Source: Globodera rostochiensis
Lineage: Eukaryota; Nematoda; Chromadorea; Rhabditida; Heteroderidae
Assembly (NCBI GenBank): GCA_018350325.1
Contig: JAEVLN010000010.1
Coordinates: forward strand, 1,736,001 to 1,800,000
Length of the DNA stretch: 64,000 bases
Direction of reading: 5' to 3'
Below are positions 1 to 12,500 of this stretch, piece by piece. Both the position numbers and the translations under genes were made by a program. Position 1 is the first letter of the stretch. Each line of letters opens with the position of its first letter. Under the pieces are notes generated by a model. It saw nothing but the letters and a program-made list of their open reading frames with translations, was not told the DNA's origin and did not search any database.

Positions 1-1863
1 TGACGAAAAATTTCGCATGTGCACAATAACATCCAGCTGGACAATGCCAATGTGCACAGGTCGTTGATCCACGGATATTGGCTGTAGACAATGGCATTAT
101 ACTCATCTGCAATTCCGGTGCTAACGACAATCTGTTTGAACGTACAATTTTATTCATTGATTATTCATAATTGAACGGGATTTAAAAATGCCAAAGTCGG
201 CACATTTTGCGCTTGGCATAGCGTCTTTATTGATTGATTCAAATGAACTCTGGGCGGGATTTAAAAATGCCAATGTCGGCACATTTTACTTTTAGCATAG
301 CGTTTTTTTTCTCAATTTTCAACAATTCCAATACATATTAAATATATTACCAAAAACAATGCAAACAGCGCGTGGCCACCCAGCGTGAGGAGAGCGTATA
401 TCAGCAATTTTTGCTCAACGACTTTGCCATTTTTTTCATTTTTTTTCGTTTTTCTATGCTTTTTATATGCAAAAATTGTTGCTAAATTGACGAAAAAAGA
501 GAAAATGAGAAAGATGATGGACGATACAGACTTCAATTTATTGGCATAATGCAGATAGGGCGCTTCCTAATTTTAAAAATAAAAAACATTTTTAAATTTT
601 TCAATAATTACCGGCTCTTTTTCAGTGAGGAAAAAAGTTTGATTGTTATTAGAATTAAAGAACCCAATTATAGCATTCATTCTCAATATCGGAAAACAGG
701 TTGACAAAGGCAGAAGAAGCAGAAGAAACGCCATAATCCAATTCATTTTTTTCCATATCTTTAAAAAGTATTTCAATAACAATTAGTGAGGCGAGAATTT
801 ATTAATAATCTGGACTAAATAACGCGAAACATTATTAAAACAGAAATTTGAAGACAATCTCTCAGCAAAAGAAAGATTTTTTTAAAAAATTCTCAAAAAC
901 CTATCTTCTTTAATAATTTAGCATCTAAGTTTTTTTAATATATTTTTAGCAAAATAATTTATTTATCAACCAAAATAACCGTTTTGTGCTTGAATGGAAA
1001 TGCAATTGCTGTGAAGCGATTGGCCAAAATGAGAACAGTGACAATGTTTGTAACTTGAAAAGCAAAAGTTGCTGTAAAATAATAGAAAAAAACGAGTGTC
1101 CAGGTTGGCAACACACGGTAAATGAACATCAATTGTTGGCCAAACAGAACAGGGAGACGGTTACCGAAACTTGAGCACAGCATTCCGATGATATCCTTAA
1201 ATAATAAACAAAAAATTTAATTAAAAAATAAACACAATTCAAATTTTCCAATTCCCCCCCCCCCAAAAAAAAATCGCACCCACTTCCTCAGTTTAAATGC
1301 CATAACTCTTCTAAAAGCAAAAGATACGCCGGAATTCCGATTTCCGTCTTTTTTGGGGTCGGAATTCCGATTTCCGAAAAATATTAAGGCCTCGGAATTC
1401 CGATTTCCGAAATTTTTTGAGGTTGTCGGCTCCCATCCCTGCTCCAGACCACCGACGCCCTTGACTGGACGACCCCCGAAGAAACCCCACCTCAACTTAG
1501 ATACCCCCGACGGGTTGGGAAGTAATCGTAGTTTATACAAAACTCAAATAATTAGGCAAAAAACCAAAATTTAAACAATTAGCCATTTGGGGGGTTGGCT
1601 AAATTTTTTTGGGAGCAAATATATTTTCCTAAAAAAGGCAATCCCTTTTACCTAAATTTGATTTCAATATTTATTTTGTTTTAACTCACAGCAATTCCGC
1701 GCATGCAGAATAATTTGTAAAATGATGAACTTGAAAATTTCTTATTTCTGACAATAGTCACCATCTCCAAAATGTAAAGAATTGTTGAGGGAATTGCAAT
1801 AGAAAATGCCAACCAATAAAATAAGTTTGCGTTTTTTATCATCCAGTTGAAAATTTCGTTCAT
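1..1863 (-). CDS. Serpentine 7TM chemoreceptor, Srg/Srv-like (3' end off the window)
   Basis: Five exons join in frame on the minus strand: 1863-1690, 1195-980, 758-612, 566-351 and 131-1, all with phase-0 GT-AG introns; 294 residues are visible. The start is the ATG at 1863. Exon 1 holds TM1 and the motif FYKLFCMRGIA. Exon 2 continues DIIGML and gives TM3 followed by ANRFTAIAFPFKHKT, the family's signature after TM3. Exon 3 holds IW then TM4 and an extracellular loop with an NQT glycosylation site. Exon 4 has TM5, a basic KKHRKTKK loop and TM6. Exon 5 has YPWINDLCTLALSSWMLL, the typical TM7. Nematode receptors of this superfamily act in the plasma membrane of sensory neurons; the ligand cannot be told. 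The cytoplasmic tail and stop are beyond base 1. The family call is from motif recall, so Srv versus Srg is unsettled. Confidence 0.85.
176..303. repeat. Two direct repeats in the last receptor intron
   Basis: About 49 bp is repeated at 176-224 and 254-303 with few differences. Both copies run from GGGATTTAAAAATGCCAA to GCATAGCGT. They lie inside the intron 132-350 of the receptor gene and carry no ORF. Confidence 0.7.
1330..1409. repeat. Three copies of a 17-bp motif in receptor intron 1
   Basis: CGGAATTCCGATTTCCG occurs at about 1330, 1360 and 1393 inside the intron 1196-1689. The motif is itself nearly palindromic. Open frames crossing it on both strands are low-complexity and are not treated as genes. 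Confidence 0.7.
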
Positions 1864-3264
1864 ATTGTTTGTTGTTGAATATTCGACTATGAAATTTTTT
1901 AAATTATTAAAACTCTGAACTTATAATTCTAAAAGCTTTAAAGTAATTAAAAAGAAAAAATTTTGCACTGCTCTTTAGTGTATTTAAATGCTTAACGTAA
2001 ATTTGTGTTGCAAAGAAACGAATTAATGGCTTCACGCCAAAAATTGTACTAATTAAAGGCGGAAAAATTTTAAATTCTTAATGCAATTTTTTCGTATTTG
2101 TTAATGAATTCAATTTTGGCATCCCAACCCAATTAATTTCTAATGTTAATGATGAACTAATTTCTATACACTTCAAGGGATTGTTGCTTTACGTCAGTTT
2201 GTTTCCAAAGAAACGGATTTGTGGCTTTACGCCAAAAATTGTAATGAAAAGCGGAAAATTTATTCGTCTTTAACTTTTTTTTTATTATACCGATCTGCAC
2301 GCAATTTTTACAGTATGCCAACACAAATTGGCGTTTTCTACTTAAAAGAATTTTTTTGTTTCTTAAGGCTGTGTAACTTTTTCAAAGTGCAATTTTTGTA
2401 ATTATTAATGAATACAATTTACGCCATCATATAGCCCAGTGTTTAATTTAAATTTTAATGGTTTTCTAATTGCTCAACTACTTCATTTCGGAAACGATCA
2501 AAATCAACGTTCACATGGAATACGGAATTATGCAAATTTACAAAGCTTAACACGGAATTTTTGAACAATTTTTTAAGTTTTATCGAAGATTAGTGCAAAA
2601 AGTGTAGGAAAATTATATTGTTAATTTAGGACAAGCATTAGATGAATTTCAACTTTTTGATAATTTTACAAATTATGTTAAGAAAGTTTTTATTCACTTT
2701 TGCCTTATTCCTCAGCTTCTTTTTCAACCTTCAATCTTTAAGCCAAGTGTGGCATTTCTGTTTAAATGGAATAATAATTTCAAAAAAAACTTATGCCATT
2801 AAAAAGCCAATTATTTCAAAAAATGGTTCACAACCGTCATTAAAAATAGAGATTCAAAAAAAGAAATGATTAATATAAAAAAATATATATTTTTTTATGA
2901 TCAATCGGAATGCTTTAAAAAAATGACTGTGACAACCAATAATAGGGCATTTTGCACATTGGAACAGACCAGCAGCAGAGAAGCGTAATAATTATGGAGC
3001 AAATTTTACGGAAATAAATAAAATTAATTTTTTTGTGTGTGTGTTTTGGCCAGAAAAGTTCAATAACAATATAAAATTCACATAAATAAGATAAATGGAC
3101 TACAACGCAATAATTAGGGAGCGTTTTGTATTTTACTAAATATTTAAAAGGTAAATAAAATGTGTTTAAATTTATTTATTTCCGTAAAATACGCTCCCTA
3201 ATAATAAATAACAAACAAAAAATTTAGAAGTAAGCAAAAAGCAAAACAAAACAAATTCAAAAAT
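1864..3264. other. Intergenic: receptor upstream region and unc-44 3' flank
   Basis: This interval lies between the receptor ATG and the unc-44 stop, both on the minus strand. It contains a diverged direct duplication of roughly 200 bp (copies from about 1994 and 2190; each has AAAGAAACG and ACGCCAAAAATTGTA). It also contains a palindromic element at 3112-3203. AATAAA-type signals read on the minus strand lie near 3170-3180, just after the unc-44 stop, and could serve its polyadenylation. A 75-codon plus-strand ORF at 2642-2869 starts with a hydrophobic stretch but has no other support and was not called. Confidence 0.6.
3112..3203. mobile_element. Small MITE-like palindrome, unc-44 3' flank
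   Basis: The terminal inverted repeats are TTAGGGAGCGTTTTGTATTTTAC at about 3114-3136 (written here in short form: TTAGGGAGCG...TTTTAC) and GTAAAATACGCTCCCTAA at 3184-3201, separated by about 47 bp of AT-rich DNA. There is no coding capacity. It sits about 60 bp past the unc-44 stop, so it may be transcribed as part of the 3' UTR hairpin. Confidence 0.65.
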
Positions 3265-6200
3265 TTAAATTCGCGTTGGTGGCGTTCCGCCCCGTTCAAC
3301 GAGCGTACGAAAGCGGCTCACATTGCCTTGCTCGTCGACCTGCTCGCGCTCCTCAGACTGCACGCCGCTACCTTCCGCCGTGTTTAGCAAAGCCTGAACC
3401 GTTTGCTCGTCCTTAAGCTGGCCAAAAATTAAATATCAATCGATAATTTTAAAAATTGTGCCCACCTGCGTGTCTACAAAGCGCACTCGTGTGTGCACCG
3501 GGTCGCGCACTCGAGTGGTAACTGTACGCACAATTCGACGCTGCGCATCAGCTCCGTTAATCGTCGTTTTGTAAACAGTACATTCATCGTACCCGTCGTC
3601 TTCATCTGCTGCCGGTGAACCGTTTCTTCAAAGAATGAATTTGATTAATAATTAATAAACAAATAGGTAATTAGATGAATTGAAATTACCCATTGCCGCC
3701 GCCCATTGAAGCTGCGGGGAGGCATGGTGCTAAATTTAAAAAATAGGGTTGGTTGGTTGGGCAACCCAAAACCCCTACATTTTGGTTGGGCTTTGTGCTC
3801 TCGACAAACCCCGAATTTCCAACTTATCGATCGGGGTTTTGAGTTGAAAAAACCCCGAACCCAAAAGTCGGGGTGCCTGCCACCAACCTTTTATCGAATA
3901 TTTTAAGAATTTGTATTTTATAAACAAAATAAAAATTCTATAATTCTTAAAAAGCTTGCTTCAAATTAAGATTAGAATACTTACCATGTTCTTGCACCTC
4001 TTGCTCAGTTCGGCTGTGCAACGGGGCGCGCTCTTGAGAGGTCACCGTTTGAACACTTCCGACATCTGTTGCCGAACCATTTCTTAAACAAAAAACAAAA
4101 AAATTCATTAATAAAAACAAATTGAATACAATGACTTACCCGTTGCCTCTGGTCATGGGCAACAATGTCTCTGGAGACGACATTTCTTAAATCAAAAAAA
4201 ATCTGATAAGAAAAATATTTTCGTCTTTAAATTTAAGCAATTCCAAAACTGATCAAGTGCTAAGAGAATGACCTTGCTCACTCTTTCTACTGAACACGTC
4301 CAACTCGTGCTGACTTTGTGCACTGCTCAGTGAGTCTCGTTCAACTAGAAGTTGCTGTTGTTGTTGTTCCGCCGTCATTTTCACCCCAAACTCCAACGAG
4401 TCCACCGATGTGTCCATGTGCAGTTCAGCCAATTCGGAGTGCTGTTTGTATTGTTGTTGATCAGATTTGGACATTTCCAAGCTGTCCACTGAATTCAGCA
4501 TAGCCGATTCGGCAATAACTTAAACGGGCAATTTTTCAATAAAATTTATAACATTAATCAGGGCAGCTCATTTGCTTCAATTTCTTTTAAAAAAATTTGT
4601 TTAAAATTTTAAAAACATTGGTTTTATGGCATTTTCTTAAAATTGAATTTGCTTAATAATTTTTGCCTTTCCAATTCTATTTTCCTTATGGGTCTTTAAC
4701 GAAAAAAGCAAAGAAAAGGTTATAATATGCCATAAATGTGATAAATGACAGCCGCCCTGCCCAATTTGTCAAATAGTCAATCACCAGTTATTATATAATT
4801 TTTTGAAGAAAAAAACAATTTTTAGAATTGTTGGGTTTTTCCTAATTTAAACATTTAACTGTAATATTCGACAACAAGGTTGATTTTTAATAATGTTAAA
4901 AATAAAAAATATCAACAAAATTAGATTGAATTATTTAAATTTATTAATAAACTGTTCTTTAAAAAAAGGCTTATACAACGCAATTTTTAAGGTAATTAAA
5001 ATTTAAAGCATATTCTACAACAATTTTAAAATCTAAACGTTGAAACCCAACAATCAATCCAAACAAAAATTTCATTTAATTTGTTATTTGGGTAATTTAA
5101 AATTAATTTTTAAAAAAATGTTTTAGTTTTTACCTTTCTCAGTCGTCAAATATTCTTCTTTATGACTTGAATGTCCTGGTTCGGACTTAATTTGACAATG
5201 CTGATCATCATCTACTTTGCATGACGAAGCCTGAATGTCAAATTAATCAGAAAATTTCGTTTATTTTGCAAAAATATTGATTGTTTTTATGAGGTTTGTC
5301 AGAATTTTTTGATATCCGGCTTACTGATTCTGTTTAAGCATATTATTCAATCCCCTGGCATACTGTGCCCAACCGTTATACCAAATCTATGTCAAAGACC
5401 CAAAATTCCCGAACGAGGGGCTGAGAGAAATGCCCATGGATACAACAAATACATCCCATGATCCGTATCCATCTATATCTGCGTCATTATATTTTCTATA
5501 TCCGGCAGCGGAAATCCGACGATATCTATACCCAAAAAATAGTGCGGATATGCACGGGTATCCGCGGATATAAGTGTCATATCCGTATCCGTCTTATTTT
5601 AAAATTCTATATCCATCCGTATCCGGATATATCCGCGAATATCCGGATGACCAACCATCCCTGGCCTTAAGTACAAAGATCAATTGTGTGTGTACCATCT
5701 GCTGATCAGGTTGTTTGTTGGCCAGCTCGTCCTCTTCCTCGTCCGCTCCGGTGCTCATCCGTTCATCTTCTTCAATTTGAACTGCTTCATCTTCTGCTTC
5801 CTCATCCACAGCTTTCTCGTCTTCCAACATGCCCTCGTCCGACTCCTCCCGTATGTCGCTGAGCATCATCACTGCAGCAGCGGCGTCCTCCGCCGCCTGA
5901 GCGTCACGCATCACCTCGCGCTCTAACTGCTCAAACTCTGTCAGTGAAGACTGCGAGCCGGAGATGGATTCTGCTGAACAAATAAAAATATTTTTTAAAT
6001 AATGACTTTTGAATTCACAACATTTTCTTGTGATTAGAAAAATGAAAAATAAAAAATTAATATAATAAAGTTTAAATTGCTTATTTCTAAATTTGCTAAC
6101 AATTCTTAAAAGTTTGTAACTTTTTTAAAGAAATAAAATCATAGGTAGTTGACACCAAAATTTGATGCCTTTACTTCCAATGTAATGGAAATTTGAATTT

Positions 6201-6569
6201 CAATATTTCATTAAAAAGGTATTGAAAATTAAAAATCCTAAAAATTCGTAAATATTCTCAATGGTTGCTGACCCGAGCCACGTGCGGCTGCAACAGCGGC
6301 AGCAATTTCTTCCCGAGCTTTTTCATTCCGTGGCGACACATCACTTTGTTCAGCCCCCCTGTGGACGTCATGGATTTCGTGTTCAATCCGTTCAAATTCC
6401 AACAAACTCCCATTAGCAGAACTAAAAAATGAATTTTTTTTTGTCCAAAAACTTTATTTAAATACCCTGCTATTTCCTGCGAGGTACGATGACGTTTTGC
6501 TGGAGAAGAGCCAACAGAGCCGACCGATGCCGATCCAGAAAGCAGCTCGGCAGATTGTTCATCGGAAGG
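3265..6569 (-). CDS. unc-44: unc-44 exons 53-62: C-terminal end
   Basis: Exons: 6569-6466, 6421-6273, 5973-5696, 5230-5134, 4518-4273, 4185-4140, 4082-3985, 3711-3690, 3625-3466 and 3417-3265. Noted strings: [17 protein letters not shown] (a basic, NLS-like patch), [48 protein letters not shown] and the end [26 protein letters not shown]...GGTPPTRI. Exons 58-61 form a chain of very small exons meeting at GNG(N/S) codons; exon 60 is only 22 nt. The TAA at 3267-3265 ends the protein. The donor of exon 55 (ATG|GTACAC) is the least certain join because a TATCCG-rich repeat follows it. Confidence 0.85.
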
Positions 6570-9500
6570 CTGTTAATAGAAATTAGTTAAAAAAGAGTTT
6601 AAATGTGTTTAAAAATTTAAAAAAAATGCTTTAATTGATTGGCCGACATTTGCGTCACAGGACAAACCCGACATTTGCGCCTCAAACTTTTTTTTTTGCA
6701 GAGCGCAAAGGTCGAATTTGCCCTGCGGCGCGAATGTCCCACCTTTAACATTAGGGTTAAGCCCCGACCCCTCGGGGGCGGGAAAAGTCGGGGTCGGGGT
6801 TTTCGTCCCCGACCAAAAAAGTCGGGGTCCGGGGTTTTTTCCAGCCAAAAGCCCGAAAAATTTAAAAAAGTCGGGGTCGGGGACGAAAACCCCGACTAAA
6901 AAAAGTCGGGGTTCGGGGACGGGGCTGAAGCCTATTTAAAATATTTAAATTAAATTTAAGTTTTCATACCTATTTATAAAAAAATATGAATGTTAGAGAT
7001 TAAAATAGTTTTACGATTTAAAAAAAAAAAGTAAAAAATATTTAAAATTATACGATCTCTTCCTTAAAGCAAGCGGATGGAGCCCTTTGCTCTTCCTTCT
7101 CAGTTGTGGGTTGTTCAAAATGCTTTTCGGCAAGTACTTTGTTTGGAGGCTCGTCTTCATCATCGTCAACATCAATTATGTTTATTGGTTCTTTTGAAGG
7201 ACCTAAAAGTTTTAAGCAATAATTTGAGTTTTTTTTTTGAAAATTTTGCCTTCATGCAGCAGAAACAGCTCCTCATCTTCCTCCTCACCATGTACTGCTT
7301 GAGCTTGTTGATCTACCGTCTGTTGACGCGTTTGTGGCGGCGTCGGTGCTGCTGGGGGTGGAATTGGCGATTTTGGACGACGGAATATTGGCGAAAGGCC
7401 GAGAAATGTCGCAGTGCTTGTGGACTGTTGCTCAGCGGCACATTCTGCCGATTTATTGGCCAAGTCTTCCACTTCATAATCGTCCTCTTCTTCATCACTT
7501 TCTAGCTGCAAAATCAACTTTTAAAAATTTAAAATGAAAATTTGGAGCTTGCTAAATGTTTAAAAAGTTATTGGTAAACTAATAAAATGATTAATTTTTT
7601 AATTGATAGGTACAGTATTCACCTCTTCCTTTTCCGCATCGTACTGTATTTGGGCTAATTCTTGGTCCTCCTCATCATCATCATCTTCCTCTTCATATTT
7701 TACAGCTTCTTCATCTTCCAATAGCAATGACAGTTCTTTTTCCCGACTGTCCATTAACTCTTTTGGCATTGTTTCCATCTCAGGTTCATCTCCAATTTGC
7801 CCTGACGACACATCACGTTGTTGAGGTTGTCCAAATTCGTTGGCACTTTCTTCGGCAACCTCCTGGCCAAGTCTGAAATCACTCCGATAGGTTGTGGATT
7901 TGGTCCCAAACGATTCAGTCTCTGCATCCTTCAACGGCTTTTCAACCATTTCAGATTCTGATACAGCTTGAGCGGCATGCACATCATCGTTGTCCTGTTC
8001 AGTCTTGACGACATCCTTCTCAAAAACGGTGCCAAACTCAGATGTATAAGTTGTTTTATACACTTCTTCAGTAGGTTCAGCCTTTTCAGATGCTTCATGC
8101 TTAGGCCTCAGTTGTTCTGTCGTTAAATTCGATTGCCCAAATTCAGTGCTTTCTGCATTACCACTTTCTTCTTTTTCAATCAATTCATAGTCAGAAACAT
8201 CCGCATTTTCACTCTGTCCATGTACAGCTTGAACTTCTTTGGGCATTTGCTGTTCAGTCGGACTTTTTGCATCAACTTCTTGACCTGACACCATCTCCCA
8301 CTCCTCATTTTCATTCTCAGGTTCACCACAAGGACTTGCCTTCGGATGAGGTGGACCCTATAAAAATTTTTAATCAATTGATAATTTAAGTTGTCAAGCA
8401 TTTTTGATAGATACAAATTTTTTTCATTTTTAATTGATAAAAATTAAAGAATATGTTCAACCTCTTCTTCTAGGCCAGTTGCTGGTGTGTCGTGTACATC
8501 TTCAGGCCACTCTCGAACTTCTTCTCGACTTTCTGCTCCCTCAATTCGACCTCCCAATGATCGTCCAGATTCTTTATGACTATCCGAACTTGGTGTCCCC
8601 ACATAGGACCTTAAAGTGGATATGAAATGAAATTTTAAATAATATATATTGAAATAAAAAATAAATTTTTTTATATTTTTAAATTAAAATTGGAAACCTC
8701 AATGACGACATGTCATCGCCCAACACCCGCTCAAGCGCCTCCTCAACCAGTTGATGTGCCTGCCGTTCAGTGACGATGCACAATGCGCGCGTCTCTTCGA
8801 CATGACGAAGTTCGTCCTCCGTCGGCTTGATCAAAGACTGCTGCTGATCAATGTCACGCAATTCTTCCATCCTTTCCATTCTGTCAACCAAATGTTGTGC
8901 TTTTTCAGCAGGTGCAGCTTCAATTTCTTGCACATCTTTTGATTCAGTTAAACTGGGTCGTTCTGGCTGTTCTTCAGTTACTGCTTCATCTTCTCTGAAC
9001 ACTGATACCTCAGGTTGAGTTCCATGGTCTTCTGCAGTTTCTTCTCCGTATTCCGTTCCACTTCTTTCCATCGAGTCAATTTCTTGTTCAAGCTCATCAT
9101 AAACTACTTTTGTATCGTCGCCAGTTGTTTCTGATACTTTTTCAACTTTTCCTTGAACATCAGCATCATCTCGATGTTTGAAAAATTCAACATCTTCCGA
9201 CTCAACTAAATCTTCGTCCAAGTAATGGTCTGTGTGTGGGGACTCAGCCAGTTCAACAACCCCTTCAAATGATTGAGTCCATCCCTCCTCTCTTTTCGGT
9301 GCAGATACTCCTTCAACTTCATCTTCACGAGCAACAACCTCTTCTGATTCGAGAACATCATGTTCAAGCCGTTTTTCTTCTGCTTCTATGAGCTCTTCCG
9401 TCGTGGGAAGAGTCTGTGCTTGCTCATCTTCCGTCATACTCTCTTCTATTGGAAACTTTGAGGCAAATGATTGTTCTTCTCCTTTAAGTTGGGAGAATGT

Positions 9501-12500
9501 TATGTTTGCATCATAATCTGCAACAGTTTCTTGTGCATCTTCAGTTGATGCTGTAACAGCTTGAATTTCTGTTTGTTCTTTCAACTTCGCTTCTTCATCT
9601 GAGTAATACTCGGGTGGAACTGGTGATCGATTAAGAGGGGAATGCACTGGACTCGGCTCGTCTTCCATTACAACCATCTCCGTGTCGACCAGCAGCAGAT
9701 GTTCATCTCCAACTTCTTCAGTTTCAAATTTTGCAATACACTGATCAATGAAAGTTTCTTTTTGAGAAGTTTCAAAAACCCGATGATCAGCTGGAGCTTC
9801 TTCCTCAGCGGCTTCTAATTCTCGATCATCAAAGCTTGCCAATTCCTCAGGTTTCACTCCTTCAGGATCTTTCAATTCCTTATCATGAATAGTGCCTGGC
9901 GGATTTTGCACATCCCGAAGCTCGGCTTCAACTTCTTCCGGTTCATCAGGGGCCGGTGTAATTTCAATGATCGGAGATGGTGATGTTTGTTCGTCCATGC
10001 TCTTCCATCGCGCGGCTGACATCACCGGCGTGCTCGGCGTTCGACTTCGCTCGTCCTGTTTGAATTTTGACAATTTTTGTTGAAATGTATTAATCACTCA
10101 AAAAAAAAACCCCCCGAGGGGCAAATCATTTTAATTTTCAATCATCACCTCAACAGGGAACTCTTCCTGATCGGGAGTGATTGCACCGTATAAGGATCGT
10201 GTTTTTGTTTGTTCTATCTGCTCAACCTGCTGTTGTTGTTGCTCACCGTCGTCACTGATTGGTTTAGGCCGAAGAATTACTGTGTGAGTGCTTCCTGAAA
10301 TTTATAAATTCAAATATATGTGTTACATAAATTAAGTTCGGGAATAATTAGTGTAACAATCTGTGTTGTTTGTTGTGTACCTTCTTCCGAACCTTCATCC
10401 ATTCCACCACTCAGTTCCTGCTCTTCACTGTTCAACGGCGAAAGTGGAGGAGGCTGTGCAGCCTTGGGCTTCTGCTGTTCTGCGAGTGAATGCGCAATTT
10501 GTCTTGGCACATTTTCAGTAACCAGAAGATTGGACTGTTCGTCTGATACTTGCTGCAAAAAAAATTTAATTGTTTAAAAATTAATAATGATTTTAATTTA
10601 TTTTTAATTAATTTGAAATGTAACTAGCATTAAAATGTTTTAATATTTTCAACCTGTCGTTGGTCTTCATGTCTTTCTTCTGGCATTTCAACCAATATCA
10701 CCCCGGACAGTCGTTCTTGCTCAACCAAAAGCTTTTCGGCAATTAATTCGTCTCTAACATCTTCTGTTGACTCTGCTTCCGGAGACTTCTCCTCCAGAAC
10801 CTTCGCTTCCGGTAATTCAGTTTTCTGAACCGTCAAGGCTTTTTCCGGCGTCACTTCTGCTGGAATCATCAATTCATCTTCAGGAAACACTGCAGCCGGA
10901 ACGCTTTCTTCCGGCATCACTTCTTCCGGAATCATCAAGTCCTCTTCAGGAAACATAGTTTCCGGAACTCGTTCATCCGGCGTCACCTCTTCCGGAATCA
11001 TGGACTCTTCTTCAGGAAAAATAGTTTCCGGAACTCGTTCTTCCGGCATCACCTCTTCCGGAATCATGGACTCCTCTTCAAGAAACACTGCAGCCGGGAC
11101 GCTTTTTTGCAGCGTCACTTCTTCCGGAACCAACAGTTCTGCTTCAGGAAATTCCGAGGCTTTTTCCTCCGGCGTCACCTCTTCCGGAATCATTAACTCC
11201 TCTTCAGGAAACACTGGAGCCGGGACGCTTTCTTCTGGCATCACTTCTTCCGGAATCATCAACTCCTCTTCAGGAAACATAGTTTCCGGAACTCGTTCTT
11301 CCGGCGTCACCTCTTCCGGAATCATCAACTCCTCTTCAGGAAACAAAGTTTCCGGAACTCGTTCTTCCGGCGTGACTTCTTCCGGAATCATCAACTCTTC
11401 TTCAGGAAGCATAGTTTCCGGAACCTCTTTCGAGATCATCAACTCCTCTTCAGGATAAACTGCAGCCGGAACGCTTTTTTGCAGCGTCACTTCTTTCGGA
11501 ATTATCAACTCCTCTTCAGGAAACATAGTTTCCGGAGCTCTTTCTTCCGGGGCCACTTTTTCCGGGATCAACAACTCCTCTTCAGGATACACTGCAGCCG
11601 GAACACCTTTTTGCAGCGTCACTTCTTCCGGAACCGACAGTTCTGCTTCAGGAAATTCAGAGGATTTTTCTTCCGGCACCACCTCTTCCGGAATCATCAA
11701 CTCCTCTTCAGGAAACATAGTTTCCGGAACCTTTTTCGGGATCATCAACTCCTCTTCAGGATAAACTGCAGCCGGAACGCTTTTTTGCAGCGTCACTTCT
11801 TCCGGAACCGACAGTTCTGCTTCAGGAAATTCTGAGGCTTTTTCTTCCGGCACCACCTCTTCCGGAATCATCAACTCCTCTTCAGGAAACATAGTTTCCG
11901 GAACCTCTTCCGGAATCATCAATTCCTCTTCAGAAAACACTTCAGCCGGAATTTCTTCTTCTCGTATCGCCGCCTCCGGAGTATTCTCTTCCGGTAAGTA
12001 GTACTCCTCTTCCTCTGATCGCCATGGCTTTACATCTGCAGAAGGCTCCAATTCGGGCCAACCACCCTGCGAGCAAAATCCAAATATATGTTAATTTTAA
12101 ACAAACAAAAAAAGATTTTTAAAATTGTATTTAATATTGCTTGAGCCTTGTACTTTATGATCCGCTTTGTTTACCTCGGCTTTCTCCTTTCCTTGCTGCT
12201 CTCTAGGCCTGGGTTCTATTTTGGCAATTTGTGCCGAAACTTCTTCAGGTCGAAAAATCATATCATCCCGATACTCAATGCCATTTTCTCCCGGATGTTG
12301 ATCTTCAAATGCCAAACTGTCTTCTAACTCCAAATTTCGTTCATGTTCTTCTTGAACTTGTTCTTCTTCACTTCCTCGATCTGTCGTTGCTGTTGCTGCT
12401 GCTTCTGTTACTGTTCCAGCAATTCCTCTGAGTGCAGCTGAGAACCAAGGCTTTAAACTGTCAGTAGATGACGACGTTGGCAGTTCCTGTTCCACTTCAA

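Noticed and set aside
2642..2869. 75-codon plus-strand ORF with a hydrophobic start
   Set aside because: AT-rich DNA gives Phe/Leu/Ile runs easily; no Cys framework, no paralogue and no downstream signal to support it.
11000..11835. Plus-strand ORFs rich in Ser/Gly or Arg/Phe
   Set aside because: They are antisense to the [11 protein letters not shown] repeat of unc-44 exon 45; the open frames follow from the repeat unit length being a multiple of three.
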